Shown: positions 8,604 to 16,987 of the stretch, in pieces
Numbering within the stretch: the stretch's first letter is position 1
Layout of the letters: each line of letters starts with the position of its first letter
Assembly: GCA_003599345.1 (NCBI GenBank)
Contig: QZJP01000035.1
Coordinates: 1-40,027, forward strand
Direction: 5' to 3'
DNA: 40,027 bases
DNA from: Bacillota bacterium
Lineage (GTDB): Bacteria > Bacillota > Sulfobacillia > UBA995 > UBA9673
Made by a program: the position numbers and the translations under genes
Notes under the pieces: model-generated
What the model saw: only the letters and a program-made list of their open reading frames with translations
Databases searched by the model: none
Told to the model about the DNA's origin: nothing

Positions 8604-9394
8604 ATGTTCCGACTACTGGCGCCCCTCTCGCGGCTAGTGATCTCTTCTCGGTAAAGGGCAAGGTCGTGGCTATCACCGGGGCGGCCCAGGGAGTGGGACG
8701 TGACCTTTCGCTCGGGTTTGCCCGGGCCGGTGCGAGGGTAGTCGCTATCGACCTTCAGGCCGAGCCCCTGAAGGACCTGTCCGACGAGATCGTCCGGCTC
8801 GGCTCCGAGGCGCTCTCCTTCGCCCTGGACCTCAGGAACGTGGCCTCGGTCAACGAGTGCTTCCAAGAGGTGTTGAAGCGGTGGGGGGGCCTGGACGTCC
8901 TGTGCAACAACGCGGGGGTCAACGTGCACAAGGACTCCACGGACCTCACCGAGGACGAGTGGGACTTCGTCCTGGACGTCAACCTCAAGGCCTTGTTTTT
9001 CTGCTGCCAGGCGGCTGCGCGCGTGATGGCGCCGGCACGCGAGGGGAGGATCATCAACACCGCGTCGACGTTTGGAATCGTCGGGTTTCCCCAGCGGGCA
9101 GCCTATTGCGCCAGCAAGGGCGGGGTCGTCCAGCTCACGCGGGCCCTCGCCCTCGAATGGGCGCCCCTCGGCATAAGGGTGAACGCCGTGGCTCCGGCCG
9201 CGGTGTGGACTCCGTCGCGGGCCGAGCTCTTTTCGAACGAGGATTTCATGCGCAGCCTCCTTGCCAAGCTTCCCCTGGGCCGGCTGGCCCGGACCAGCGA
9301 CGTTCTTGCGGCAACCATCTTCCTGGCGAGTCCAGCGTCGGAGTTCGTGACCGGCCAGGTCATCGTGGTCGACGGCGGCTGGACGGCGGCCTAG
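8600..9394 (+). CDS. Short-chain dehydrogenase/reductase (SDR)
   Basis: This 264-residue classical SDR is of the FabG/glucose-dehydrogenase type. Visible motifs are the cofactor loop TGAAQGVG (residues 26-33), NNAG (103-106) and the catalytic Ser156, Tyr169, Lys173, with Asn128 completing the tetrad. Asp51 at the end of beta-2 favours NAD over NADP. The ATG at 8600 overlaps the preceding stop (ATGA). A longer in-frame extension to 8195 exists but lies wholly inside the upstream gene and is arginine- and proline-rich, so I rejected it. A role in oxidising a secondary hydroxyl of the pathway substrate is inferred from context. Confidence 0.92.
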   Translation: MNVPTTGAPLAASDLFSVKGKVVAITGAAQGVGRDLSLGFARAGARVVAIDLQAEPLKDLSDEIVRLGSEALSFALDLRNVASVNECFQEVLKRWGGLDVLCNNAGVNVHKDSTDLTEDEWDFVLDVNLKALFFCCQAAARVMAPAREGRIINTASTFGIVGFPQRAAYCASKGGVVQLTRALALEWAPLGIRVNAVAPAAVWTPSRAELFSNEDFMRSLLAKLPLGRLARTSDVLAATIFLASPASEFVTGQVIVVDGGWTAA

Positions 9395-9409
9395 CGAGGT
9401 GATGGACTG

Positions 9410-11245
9410 ATGCCGGATCTCAAGGGTCATATGGGGCGGCTTCTCCTTGTGGATCTTCACAGCCGTGAGCACCGAGTGGTGCCCCTTAATCCGGGCATCG
9501 TCCGACACTTCGTAGGCGGCCGGGGTCTCGGTGCCAGGCTTCTGTGGGACTTTGCGCCGGTCGGGTGCGACCCCCTCGGCGGGGAGAACCCGCTCATCTT
9601 CGCGACCGGGCCCATGACGGGGACTCCAGTGCCCAACGCCTCGAAGTTCGTGGTCGTCACGAGGTCGCCGCTTACGGGAGGCTTCCTCGATTCGTACGCC
9701 AGCGGGGCTCTGGCCGTTGAGCTGAAGTTCGCCGGCTACGATGCCTTGGTCGTCAAGGGTCGGGCTTCGTCGCCCACCTACCTCTGGATCGATGATGACC
9801 GCGTCGAGCTGCGGCACGCCGGCCACCTTTGGGGAGCCGACACGTTCACGACGGAAGACCGGGTTCGCCAGGAGACTTCAGCGGAAGCCGGAGTTGTCTC
9901 GATCGGTCCCGCCGGTGAGCACCAGGTACACTTCGCCAGCATCAATAGCGACTACTTCCGCCAGGCGGGGCGAGGCGGCGCGGGCGCCGTCATGGGAGCC
10001 AAGCGCCTGAAGGCCGTGGCCGTGCGAGGGACCTCGGGCATCGCGGTGCACGACTCCGAGGGATTGCTCAGGCGCCTGAAGTGCGATACCGACAAGGCCA
10101 GAGTAAGCAAGGTAGCCACGGCTCGGCGGCACTATGGGACTCCTCTTACCCTCCGCATTACCAACGCGGCGGGCATGCTCCCCACCCGGAACTTCACGGC
10201 CGGGGTCTTCCCCGAGGCGGAGGGGACCATCGACGAGGAGGCCGTGGACAAGGCCGTGGTGGCCTCGCGCGGCTGCTACGGATGCATATCCCACTGCTCC
10301 AAGGTGACCCGGGTTGCGGGCGTGACCCTTGAGGGTCCCGAGTACGAGAGCCTCGGGCTGCTCGGGTCGAACCTTGGCATCGCCGACCTCGGCTTTGTGA
10401 CCGAGGCGAACCTGCGGTGCGACGCTCTCGGGCTCGACACGATGTCGGCTGGAGTAGTAGTCGGGTTTGTGATGGAGTGCGTCGCGCGAGGCCTCCTGAC
10501 CGACACTGAGGTCGGTCGACGGCTGCGCTTCGGCGAGTCGCGGGAAGTGCTCTCCCTCTTGGAGGACATCGCCTACAGGCGCGGCTTCGGCCGCGTCCTG
10601 GCGGATGGGGTCCGGCGGGCCGCCGCAACCGTGGGCAAGGGAAGCTCGCGATTCGCCATGCACGTGAAGGGGATGGAGTTCCCCGCCTACGACCCGAGAG
10701 CCGGCTTCGGGGCCGCTCTGGCGTACGCTGTCAGCCCGCGTGGTGCGTGCCACCGGCGGGCGTGGCCGCCCGCCCGGGAGGTTCTCGGCGATGTCCCCCC
10801 GTACACCACGGAGGGCAAGGCGTCGATGGTCAAGGAGCTCTACGACGAGAACACCGTCTTGCACTGCCTGTTGGTCTGCGATTTCCCCGCCAAGTTCGTA
10901 CCCCTGAGCCTGGACGATTACGGGGGTTACTTCGGCCTGGTCACCGGTCGGAACGCCTCCCGGGAGGAGTTCCTGGCCTTGGCCGAGCGCACCGAGACGC
11001 TGATTCGCCTCTACAACATCCGCGAGGGCTTCGGGAGCCCCGACGACACCCTGCCGGAACGGCTCTTCGACGACGCCATGGACGATGGCCCGGCTCGCGG
11101 CCAGCGTATTCCGCGCGACGGGTTTCTCCGGATGCTCTCGGAGTACTACAGCCTCCGTGGTTGGGATGGCGAGGGCCGGCCAACGCCCGCCACTCTCGAC
11201 CGACTCGGTCTTGCCCGGCTCGGCGAGGGGGTGCGGGCCGGATGA
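9410..11245 (+). CDS. Aldehyde:ferredoxin oxidoreductase (tungsten/molybdenum pterin enzyme)
   Basis: This 611-residue enzyme oxidises an aldehyde to a carboxylic acid and passes two electrons to ferredoxin. The [4Fe-4S] ligands Cys289, Cys292, Cys296 and Cys490 sit almost exactly where the Pyrococcus furiosus enzyme has them (288, 291, 295, 494). The cofactor-binding N-terminus shows GGRGLGA, the ATGPMTGT segment and AGRGGAGAVMGAKRLKA. The length is normal for the family. The ATG at 9410 follows CGAGGTGATGG. The stop overlaps the polyferredoxin start as ATGA, consistent with a functional pair. Enzymes of this type are oxygen-sensitive and support an anaerobic host. The aldehyde substrate is unknown; the nearby dehydrogenases could generate it. 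Confidence 0.94.
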   Translation: MPDLKGHMGRLLLVDLHSREHRVVPLNPGIVRHFVGGRGLGARLLWDFAPVGCDPLGGENPLIFATGPMTGTPVPNASKFVVVTRSPLTGGFLDSYASGALAVELKFAGYDALVVKGRASSPTYLWIDDDRVELRHAGHLWGADTFTTEDRVRQETSAEAGVVSIGPAGEHQVHFASINSDYFRQAGRGGAGAVMGAKRLKAVAVRGTSGIAVHDSEGLLRRLKCDTDKARVSKVATARRHYGTPLTLRITNAAGMLPTRNFTAGVFPEAEGTIDEEAVDKAVVASRGCYGCISHCSKVTRVAGVTLEGPEYESLGLLGSNLGIADLGFVTEANLRCDALGLDTMSAGVVVGFVMECVARGLLTDTEVGRRLRFGESREVLSLLEDIAYRRGFGRVLADGVRRAAATVGKGSSRFAMHVKGMEFPAYDPRAGFGAALAYAVSPRGACHRRAWPPAREVLGDVPPYTTEGKASMVKELYDENTVLHCLLVCDFPAKFVPLSLDDYGGYFGLVTGRNASREEFLALAERTETLIRLYNIREGFGSPDDTLPERLFDDAMDDGPARGQRIPRDGFLRMLSEYYSLRGWDGEGRPTPATLDRLGLARLGEGVRAG

Positions 11246-11628
11246 AGCCCTTACGATTGGACCGCTCGCTCTGCGTGGGCTGTCGCTTGTGTGAGATCGT
11301 CTGCTCCATGAGGGACGAGGGCACGGTCAACCCCAAACGGGCAAGAATCCGGGTTCCGGCAAGCTTTCCTTTGCCGGCGCCACCCATCTTCTGCAGGATG
11401 TGCCCCCGGCCCAAGTGTGCCGAGGCCTGCCCGACCGGAGCCCTCGACGCGAAGGACATCAGGGTCCTTGATAGGTCGAAGTGCGACCTGTGCGGGGCCT
11501 GCGTTAAGGCCTGTCCATTTGAGGCCATCTGGAAGTCGCCCCAAGAGGACGTGGTGCTGAAGTGCGACCTGTGCGGGGGCGACCCTCTGTGCGCACCGCA
11601 CTGCCCAACTGGTGCGCTCTCGTGGTGA
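11242..11628 (+). CDS. Four-cluster ferredoxin-like electron carrier
   Basis: This 128-residue protein resembles HycB/DmsB-type subunits. It contains 16 cysteines in four groups of four (CVGCRLCEIVC, CRMCPRPKCAEAC, CDLCGACVKAC, CDLCGGDPLCAPHC), enough for four [4Fe-4S] clusters. Its ATG at 11242 overlaps the stop of the aldehyde oxidoreductase, and I know such subunits as partners of some members of that family. It probably takes electrons from the tungsten enzyme and passes them to a soluble or membrane acceptor that is not encoded here. A longer in-frame extension upstream lies inside the previous gene and is a shadow. Confidence 0.92.
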   Translation: MKPLRLDRSLCVGCRLCEIVCSMRDEGTVNPKRARIRVPASFPLPAPPIFCRMCPRPKCAEACPTGALDAKDIRVLDRSKCDLCGACVKACPFEAIWKSPQEDVVLKCDLCGGDPLCAPHCPTGALSW

Positions 11629-11672
11629 CCGAGACGACCGCGACCTTTGAGAAAGGGAGGACTGAACACGAC

Positions 11673-12692
11673 TTGCCGGACATCGTCATCGACGTGCACG
11701 CCCACACCATACCCCAGACCTTCCTAGCCGCGGTGGGCCGCGACCACCGCTTCAGGGTCCGGGTCGAGCAGCGCGGGCCTTCCCTTTGGCTCGTGCACGA
11801 CGAGGGCTACGGCTATCCGGTCACGCCGGACTTCTACGACGCGAGTGCGCGCCTGACGGCTCTCGACCGAATGGGCGTGGACGCGGCCGTCCTCTCGCCT
11901 TCCCCGACGCTCTTCTACTACAGCGCCGACCCCCGGTTTGCGGCCGAGGTGGCCCACCTAGTCAACGACGGCCAGGCGGCCATGGTCGCCGGGAACCCTT
12001 CGCGGCTGCACGCCATGGGCGTGGTCCCTCTGCAGGATACCGAACCGGCGATACGCGAGTTGGAAAGGTGCGTTGACGAACTCGGCTTCGCGGGCGTGCA
12101 CATCGGCTGCACCGTGGGCGGGGAGAGTGTCTTTTCACCAGCCCGGGAGGCCTTCTTCAGACGGGCAGCCGAGCTTGGAGTGACGGTGTTCGTGCATCCG
12201 GCGTATGTGGGCCCCAGACCCGGGCTGGAGCAGTACTATTTGACGAACCTGGTGGGCAATCCGGTCGAGACCACCATTGCGATTGGCAACGCCATCTTCA
12301 GTGGGCTGTGCGAGCGCCTTCCCGGGCTTCGTCTCCTGTTCGCGCACGGCGGCGGGTTTGCTCCATATCAGATCGGTCGGTTTGACCATGGCTTCCGGGT
12401 GCGGCCCGAGTCGCGCGTCGCGCTCACCCACCCCCCATCGCGGTACGCTCCAAGGCTGTTCTACGACACGATCACCCACAACGGGCAGGCCTTGGCCTAC
12501 CTCGTGGCGACCGTAGGACCCGAACAGGTCCTTCTCGGCTCGGACGCTCCGTTCGATATGGCTGATCCTGACCCGGTTAAGAGTGTCCGCCAATGCCCCC
12601 TGGACGACCGCGCCCGACGGCTGATTCTTGGCGGAAACGCGGCCGCCCTGTTCGGCTGGTCAAACCCCAAGTCGGAGGTGCGTCATGGCTAG
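11673..12692 (+). CDS. ACMSD-like metal-dependent amidohydrolase/decarboxylase
   Basis: This 339-residue TIM-barrel protein belongs to the amidohydrolase-2 group, which includes aminocarboxymuconate-semialdehyde decarboxylase (ACMSD) and gamma-resorcylate decarboxylase. His9 and His11 (DVHAH), His175 (FVHP), His225 (FAHGGG) and Asp291 (GSDAPF) are spaced like the ACMSD zinc ligands. Decarboxylation or hydrolysis of an unsaturated acid is therefore plausible, but the substrate is unknown. I chose TTG at 11673 because the protein then begins directly at the first strand and AAAGGGAGG lies 12 nt upstream. GTG at 11625, which overlaps the ferredoxin stop, is the alternative and would add 16 residues. 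Confidence 0.87.
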   Translation: MPDIVIDVHAHTIPQTFLAAVGRDHRFRVRVEQRGPSLWLVHDEGYGYPVTPDFYDASARLTALDRMGVDAAVLSPSPTLFYYSADPRFAAEVAHLVNDGQAAMVAGNPSRLHAMGVVPLQDTEPAIRELERCVDELGFAGVHIGCTVGGESVFSPAREAFFRRAAELGVTVFVHPAYVGPRPGLEQYYLTNLVGNPVETTIAIGNAIFSGLCERLPGLRLLFAHGGGFAPYQIGRFDHGFRVRPESRVALTHPPSRYAPRLFYDTITHNGQALAYLVATVGPEQVLLGSDAPFDMADPDPVKSVRQCPLDDRARRLILGGNAAALFGWSNPKSEVRHG

Positions 12693-13125
12693 AGAGGACT
12701 ATCCGGAAGGGTGCGCCATCCACGTCAAGGACGTCAAGCCGGCCCGTGTCGGGCCGGGGACGGGATGGCAGAACGTAGACATTCGCTTCGTCGTCGGCTC
12801 GGAAGTCGCTGGTCCCGGAAACCTGACCTGGTGGAGGACTCTGTTCACGCCCGGCGCGACCCACCACAAACACCGTCATAATCTGGCCGACGAGGTTTTC
12901 TACGTCATCCGCGGTCGCGCGGCCCAGGGCATCGGGACGACCGAGTACGAGGTGACCCCAGGCGTGAGCGTCTTCATCCCCCGCGGGGCGACACACTGGC
13001 TGCGAACTTTGGAGCCCAACGAGCCGGTGGAGGTCGTCGGGGTCTACGTGGGGGGTTCCACGGTCGAGGAGAGCGGCTACGAGTACGTGGGACCTGTTAG
13101 TGAAGTAGACAAGAAGCTGCGCTAG
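12685..13125 (+). CDS. Cupin-domain protein with canonical metal motif
   Basis: This 146-residue protein has one cupin domain. The first motif gives His63, His65 and Glu70 (HKHRHNLADE) and the second gives His104 (IPRGATH), the standard 3-His/1-Glu metal set. It has a longer N-terminus than the other cupin at 6920 and no close resemblance to it. Such proteins can be sugar-acid isomerases, dioxygenases or small-molecule binders. The ATG at 12685 follows CGGAGGTG and overlaps the amidohydrolase end by 8 nt, so the two are probably translated together. Confidence 0.83.
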   Translation: MAREDYPEGCAIHVKDVKPARVGPGTGWQNVDIRFVVGSEVAGPGNLTWWRTLFTPGATHHKHRHNLADEVFYVIRGRAAQGIGTTEYEVTPGVSVFIPRGATHWLRTLEPNEPVEVVGVYVGGSTVEESGYEYVGPVSEVDKKLR

Positions 13126-13145
13126 GTGAAAGGCGGATGTGATTG

Positions 13146-14366
13146 ATGTCCGGTTGGGCCAGAGGCCAGTTCCAGGCTGATTACGAACAAAGGATTGACT
13201 TCGACACCCTGAGGACAAGTCGCCTTGAGCGCGCCCGGGCGGCCATGCGCGAACAGGGAGTCGACGCCGTGTTCGTCTGGCGCGATGAGAACGTCCGATA
13301 CCTCAGCTCGCTGCGCGCCATTATGATCCAGTACCGGGCCTCCACCACCTACGGGGTGTTCATGCACAGAGATGGAGACCCGGTTCTCTTCTTGAGCAGC
13401 GGTGAGTTGGCTCGGGCGGAGCGCGACATGCCTTGGATAAGGGGCCTCGTCCCTATTCCAATCATGGACGAGGCCGGCCTTGTGGAGGAAGTCGTTCGGG
13501 AAAAGGTTCGACCCGTCTTTGCCGAGCACGGTGTCCTTGACGGCAAAGTGGCGCTGGACGCCATGACATTCCAGCAGCACCGGGCCTACGACAGGCACTT
13601 GGCCCAGGTCGAATGGGTCGACGGCGACGCTCTCATGAACGCCGTGCGTAGGGTCAAGGTGCCCCAGGAGATCGCCCTCCTGGAGGAAGTGACAGCCCTG
13701 GCCGACGCGGTGGTCGCCAGCGGTACCGAGGCTGTACGGGCCGGCGTGAGGGAGTGCGAAGTCTCGGCAGCCGCGACTCACACCCTCTTCCGCCTTGGTG
13801 GGGAATTCGGGCACTTGGCGAGCCCGTTTGTCGCGTCCGGGGAGCGAATGGCGCCACCCACCCGCTTCCCTACCGACAAGATTATCCGCCACGGCGACCT
13901 GGTTTTCATGGACATCGGTGCCAGCTGGAACGGCTACTTCGCCGACGTTGGTCGCACCGTCATCTGCGGCAAGCCTTCGCCCGACCAGTCACGGATCTAC
14001 CGGGCCGTTTACGAATCGCTGCAAGCCGGCCTGGCCGCGATACGGCCGGGGGCGAGGTGCTCCGACGTGGCGAGGGCCTTCCGTCTCGAAGCGGAGAGGC
14101 ACGACCTGGCCGACCGCTTCATCAATCTCTTCATCGGCCACGGCATCGGATGCGCACCCACCGAGCATCCGTTTGTCGGCGAGACCATGCCCGGCGCCGA
14201 CGACCCGATCCTGGAGGCTGGCATGGTCTTGGCCCTTGAACCGCTGATCTGGGCGGAGGGCGTCCGAGGCGGCGGGGGTGTGCGCATCGAGGACATGGTC
14301 GTCGTGACGGAGACCGGCGCCCACGTGATGTCTCGCGCTCCATACGACGACGGGCTCTTGGGCTAG
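13146..14366 (+). CDS. M24 metallopeptidase-fold protein (Xaa-Pro peptidase-like), copy 2
   Basis: This 406-residue paralogue of the M24 protein at 2025 also has a creatinase-type N-terminal domain and a complete metal site: Asp256, Asp267, His332, Glu365 and Glu382. Both copies share the start of the N-terminal domain (a DF or NF segment, then arginine-rich helix, then ENVRY/ENLRY). The ATG at 13146 directly follows an in-frame TTG at 13143; the ribosome site AAAGGCGGA fits either. It follows the cupin by 20 nt. The family includes dipeptidases, DMSP lyase (DddP) and creatinase; the intact ligands exclude a classical creatinase. Confidence 0.88.
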   Translation: MSGWARGQFQADYEQRIDFDTLRTSRLERARAAMREQGVDAVFVWRDENVRYLSSLRAIMIQYRASTTYGVFMHRDGDPVLFLSSGELARAERDMPWIRGLVPIPIMDEAGLVEEVVREKVRPVFAEHGVLDGKVALDAMTFQQHRAYDRHLAQVEWVDGDALMNAVRRVKVPQEIALLEEVTALADAVVASGTEAVRAGVRECEVSAAATHTLFRLGGEFGHLASPFVASGERMAPPTRFPTDKIIRHGDLVFMDIGASWNGYFADVGRTVICGKPSPDQSRIYRAVYESLQAGLAAIRPGARCSDVARAFRLEAERHDLADRFINLFIGHGIGCAPTEHPFVGETMPGADDPILEAGMVLALEPLIWAEGVRGGGGVRIEDMVVVTETGAHVMSRAPYDDGLLG

Positions 14367-14381
14367 GTGGGAGGTTATCGG

Positions 14382-15455
14382 ATGAAGGCTGCGGTTCTGA
14401 GGGGTCCCGAAGACCTGGTGATTGGCAGAATCGAGCGGCCCGTTCCCGGTCCGGGAGAGGTACTCGTGCGGGTGATGGCTACCGCGCTGTGTGGAACCGA
14501 CCTTGCCGTGTACCGCGGTCACTTCAAAAGGGTTGTCTATCCCATCGTGCCGGGCCACGAGTCGGCGGGGCAAGTTGAAGAGAACGGACCGGGGGTCGCC
14601 GGGCTCCAGGCGGGAGACAGAGTGGTCATCAACCCCCTGGCCTTCTGCGGCCGATGCCGGTTCTGCCTCAGGGGTGACACTCCGCTCTGCCCCCAAGGGG
14701 GCCTCCTGGGGCGGGACCGGCCCGGAACCTTCGCTGAGTTCGCGATTGTGAAGGCGGCGCAGTGCCATCTGCTGCCGGAATCAATCGGATGGGGAGACGC
14801 GACCGGGCTGGTCGTCCTCGCCAGTGTCCTCCGGGGACAGCGGCGGGCCGGGCTCTCGTTGGGGACCTCCGTGGTGGTCATCGGTCAGGGGGTATCCGGT
14901 CTCCTTCACACCAGACTAGCGAAGGCCGCGGGCGCGAGTCCAGTGGTGGGTCTGTCCCGTACAGAATGGAAACTCGAACTCGCTCTGCGGCTGGGAGCGG
15001 ACCTCGTGGTCGAAGCCGGACAGCGGGACGCGGTCGACAAGGTGAAGAGGGCCACACGGGGCGGTCCTGACATCGTGATCGATACGGTGGCGACCGACCA
15101 GACCCTTGGGATGGCTTTCAGGCTGGCCGGCCCCGGTGCCGTCATCCTGGCGTTCGGTGTAGACCCGAGCCCCATTAGTTCTCTAAGCAGCCACACGCTC
15201 TACTCGGGGGAGTACTCGGTCGTGGGCGTCAGGGCCATGTCTCCCCGCGATGTCGACCTGGCTATCCGAGCAGTCACGGACGAACGGGTTGACATCGGGT
15301 TTCTGGTTACCCAGCGTCACCCCCTCGACAATCTACCCGCGGTCATGCGAGCCCAGACTCGTTCAAGAGAAGGACTTCGCACGGTCTTCTTCCCGTGGGG
15401 CGTACCCGATGGGGTCGAACAGGGAGGTGCAAGGGATTGGGCGACCGCAGAATAG
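14382..15455 (+). CDS. Zinc-dependent alcohol/polyol dehydrogenase (MDR), copy 2
   Basis: This 357-residue medium-chain dehydrogenase has catalytic-zinc residues Cys37 (LCGTD) and His59-Glu60 (GHESAGQV), structural cysteines 89, 92, 95 and 103, and a Rossmann loop around GQGVSG. It is only distantly similar to the dehydrogenase at 7584, so the block encodes two different enzymes of this type. The ATG at 14382 has GGGAGGT 6 nt upstream; the frame is open from 14367 but without a good site. Its last 19 nt overlap the ABC ATPase. Position directly before an importer suggests that it acts early on the imported compound (inference). Confidence 0.89.
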   Translation: MKAAVLRGPEDLVIGRIERPVPGPGEVLVRVMATALCGTDLAVYRGHFKRVVYPIVPGHESAGQVEENGPGVAGLQAGDRVVINPLAFCGRCRFCLRGDTPLCPQGGLLGRDRPGTFAEFAIVKAAQCHLLPESIGWGDATGLVVLASVLRGQRRAGLSLGTSVVVIGQGVSGLLHTRLAKAAGASPVVGLSRTEWKLELALRLGADLVVEAGQRDAVDKVKRATRGGPDIVIDTVATDQTLGMAFRLAGPGAVILAFGVDPSPISSLSSHTLYSGEYSVVGVRAMSPRDVDLAIRAVTDERVDIGFLVTQRHPLDNLPAVMRAQTRSREGLRTVFFPWGVPDGVEQGGARDWATAE

Positions 15456-16987
15456 CCGTCGAGGTTCAACGAGTCAGCAAGGTCTTCCCTGGTGTCAGGG
15501 CTCTCTCCGACGTCAGCTGCGACTTCAGGAGCGGTGAAGTCCACGCTCTGCTCGGGGAGAACGGCGCTGGCAAGTCGACTCTAATCAAGATCATAGCCGG
15601 CGTTTACCAGCCGTCGTCCGGCACCGTATCCATCCGGGGCACTCCCGTCACCCAGTTCACTCCCTACATGGCTCGCACGGCGGGGGTCGCCACCGTCTTC
15701 CAGGAACTGAGCCTGGCTCCGGACCTGACGGTGGAGCAGAACATCTTCCTGGGCGCGGAGCCGACACGTCTTGCCGCGCTGGGCTGGATTGACGGCCTGT
15801 CGCAGCGGCGGAGGGCCATGCAGGTCCTGGAGACCGTCGGGGCCGACGTGGATCCGCAGATTCGACTCTCCGCGCTCGGCGCCGCCCAACAGCAATTGGT
15901 GGAGATCGCGAAGGCGATCTGGACCGATCCAGCAGTCCTCATCCTGGACGAGCCGACCGACAAGCTCTTCGGGGAAGAGCAGCTCAGGCTGTTCGATCTC
16001 ATCCGGCGCTTGCGTGAGCGCGGCATCGCCATTATCTACATTAGCCACAAGCTCGAGGAGATCCACCAAATCGCCGACCGCGTGACCATTCTTCGAGACG
16101 GAACGCTCGTCGATACTACGTCCGTCGGCGAGGTCACGATCGACGACATGATCAGGAAAATGGCCGGTCGGAAGCTGGGGGATCTCTTTCCCAAGATCTC
16201 GGCAGACCCGGGGCCAGAGGTGCTCCGCCTGGAGAAGATTTCGTCGGCCGGGTTTCTCGAGGACGTCAGCCTGACTCTTCACCGCGGCGAGGTGCTCGGG
16301 GTCATGGGCCTGGTCGGAGCCGGCCGGACTCTCCTCGCCAAGACAATAACCGGAGTCGTGCGGCCGACGGGTGGCCGGATCCTCGTGCACAACCGGCCTG
16401 CTCGGATCGACAGTCCCGGGGCCGCGGTCAGCATGGGGTTTGGTTTCCTTCCCGAGGACCGCCGCACGCAGGGGCTCATTGTCATGCTTCCCGTGCGCGA
16501 GAACATCGTCCTGGCGTCGCTCAGCCGGTGGCTCATCAACCACCGCCAGCTGAACGACATGTCCCGACGCTATTTCGAACGACTCGAGATTAAGGCTCCG
16601 AGTATCCACGTCCCCGTCTCCACGCTCAGCGGCGGCAACCAGCAGAAGGTGGTCTTGGCGCGCTGGCTGTGCTCCAAGGCCAAGGTCTTCATCTTCGACG
16701 AGCCGACCCAGGGCATCGACGTGGCGACCAAGGTCGAGATCTACAACCTCATCAACGAGTTGACCGCCCAAGGGGCGGGAATCATCATGATCTCTTCGGA
16801 CATGCGCGAGATCCTCGGCATGAGCGACCGCATCGTCGTGATGCGCAAAGGGCGGGTGGTCAGCGAGTACAGGCGTGATGACGCCACTCCGGAGCGAATC
16901 CTTGCCGATGCCCTAGCCGGGAACAGCGATAGCAGCTCCGGGTTCGGCCGTGACAACCAGGAGGTGCGGACCAACAATGTCGGTTGA
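15437..16987 (+). CDS. Ribose-type sugar ABC importer, duplicated ATPase (RbsA-like)
   Basis: This 516-residue protein carries two nucleotide-binding domains, as in RbsA, XylG and MglA. Domain 1 has Walker A GENGAGKST (residues 40-48), Walker B ILDEPTD and a degenerate signature LGAAQQQ. Domain 2 has the usual degenerate Walker A (GLVGAGRT), a canonical LSGGNQQ signature and DEPTQGID. One complete composite ATP site and one dead site result, as is normal for this importer class. The start is TTG at 15437 behind GGGAGGTG, inside the end of the dehydrogenase gene. It overlaps the permease by 11 nt. The importer class takes pentoses, hexoses, inositol, autoinducer-2 and nucleosides. Confidence 0.93.
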   Translation: MGDRRIAVEVQRVSKVFPGVRALSDVSCDFRSGEVHALLGENGAGKSTLIKIIAGVYQPSSGTVSIRGTPVTQFTPYMARTAGVATVFQELSLAPDLTVEQNIFLGAEPTRLAALGWIDGLSQRRRAMQVLETVGADVDPQIRLSALGAAQQQLVEIAKAIWTDPAVLILDEPTDKLFGEEQLRLFDLIRRLRERGIAIIYISHKLEEIHQIADRVTILRDGTLVDTTSVGEVTIDDMIRKMAGRKLGDLFPKISADPGPEVLRLEKISSAGFLEDVSLTLHRGEVLGVMGLVGAGRTLLAKTITGVVRPTGGRILVHNRPARIDSPGAAVSMGFGFLPEDRRTQGLIVMLPVRENIVLASLSRWLINHRQLNDMSRRYFERLEIKAPSIHVPVSTLSGGNQQKVVLARWLCSKAKVFIFDEPTQGIDVATKVEIYNLINELTAQGAGIIMISSDMREILGMSDRIVVMRKGRVVSEYRRDDATPERILADALAGNSDSSSGFGRDNQEVRTNNVG

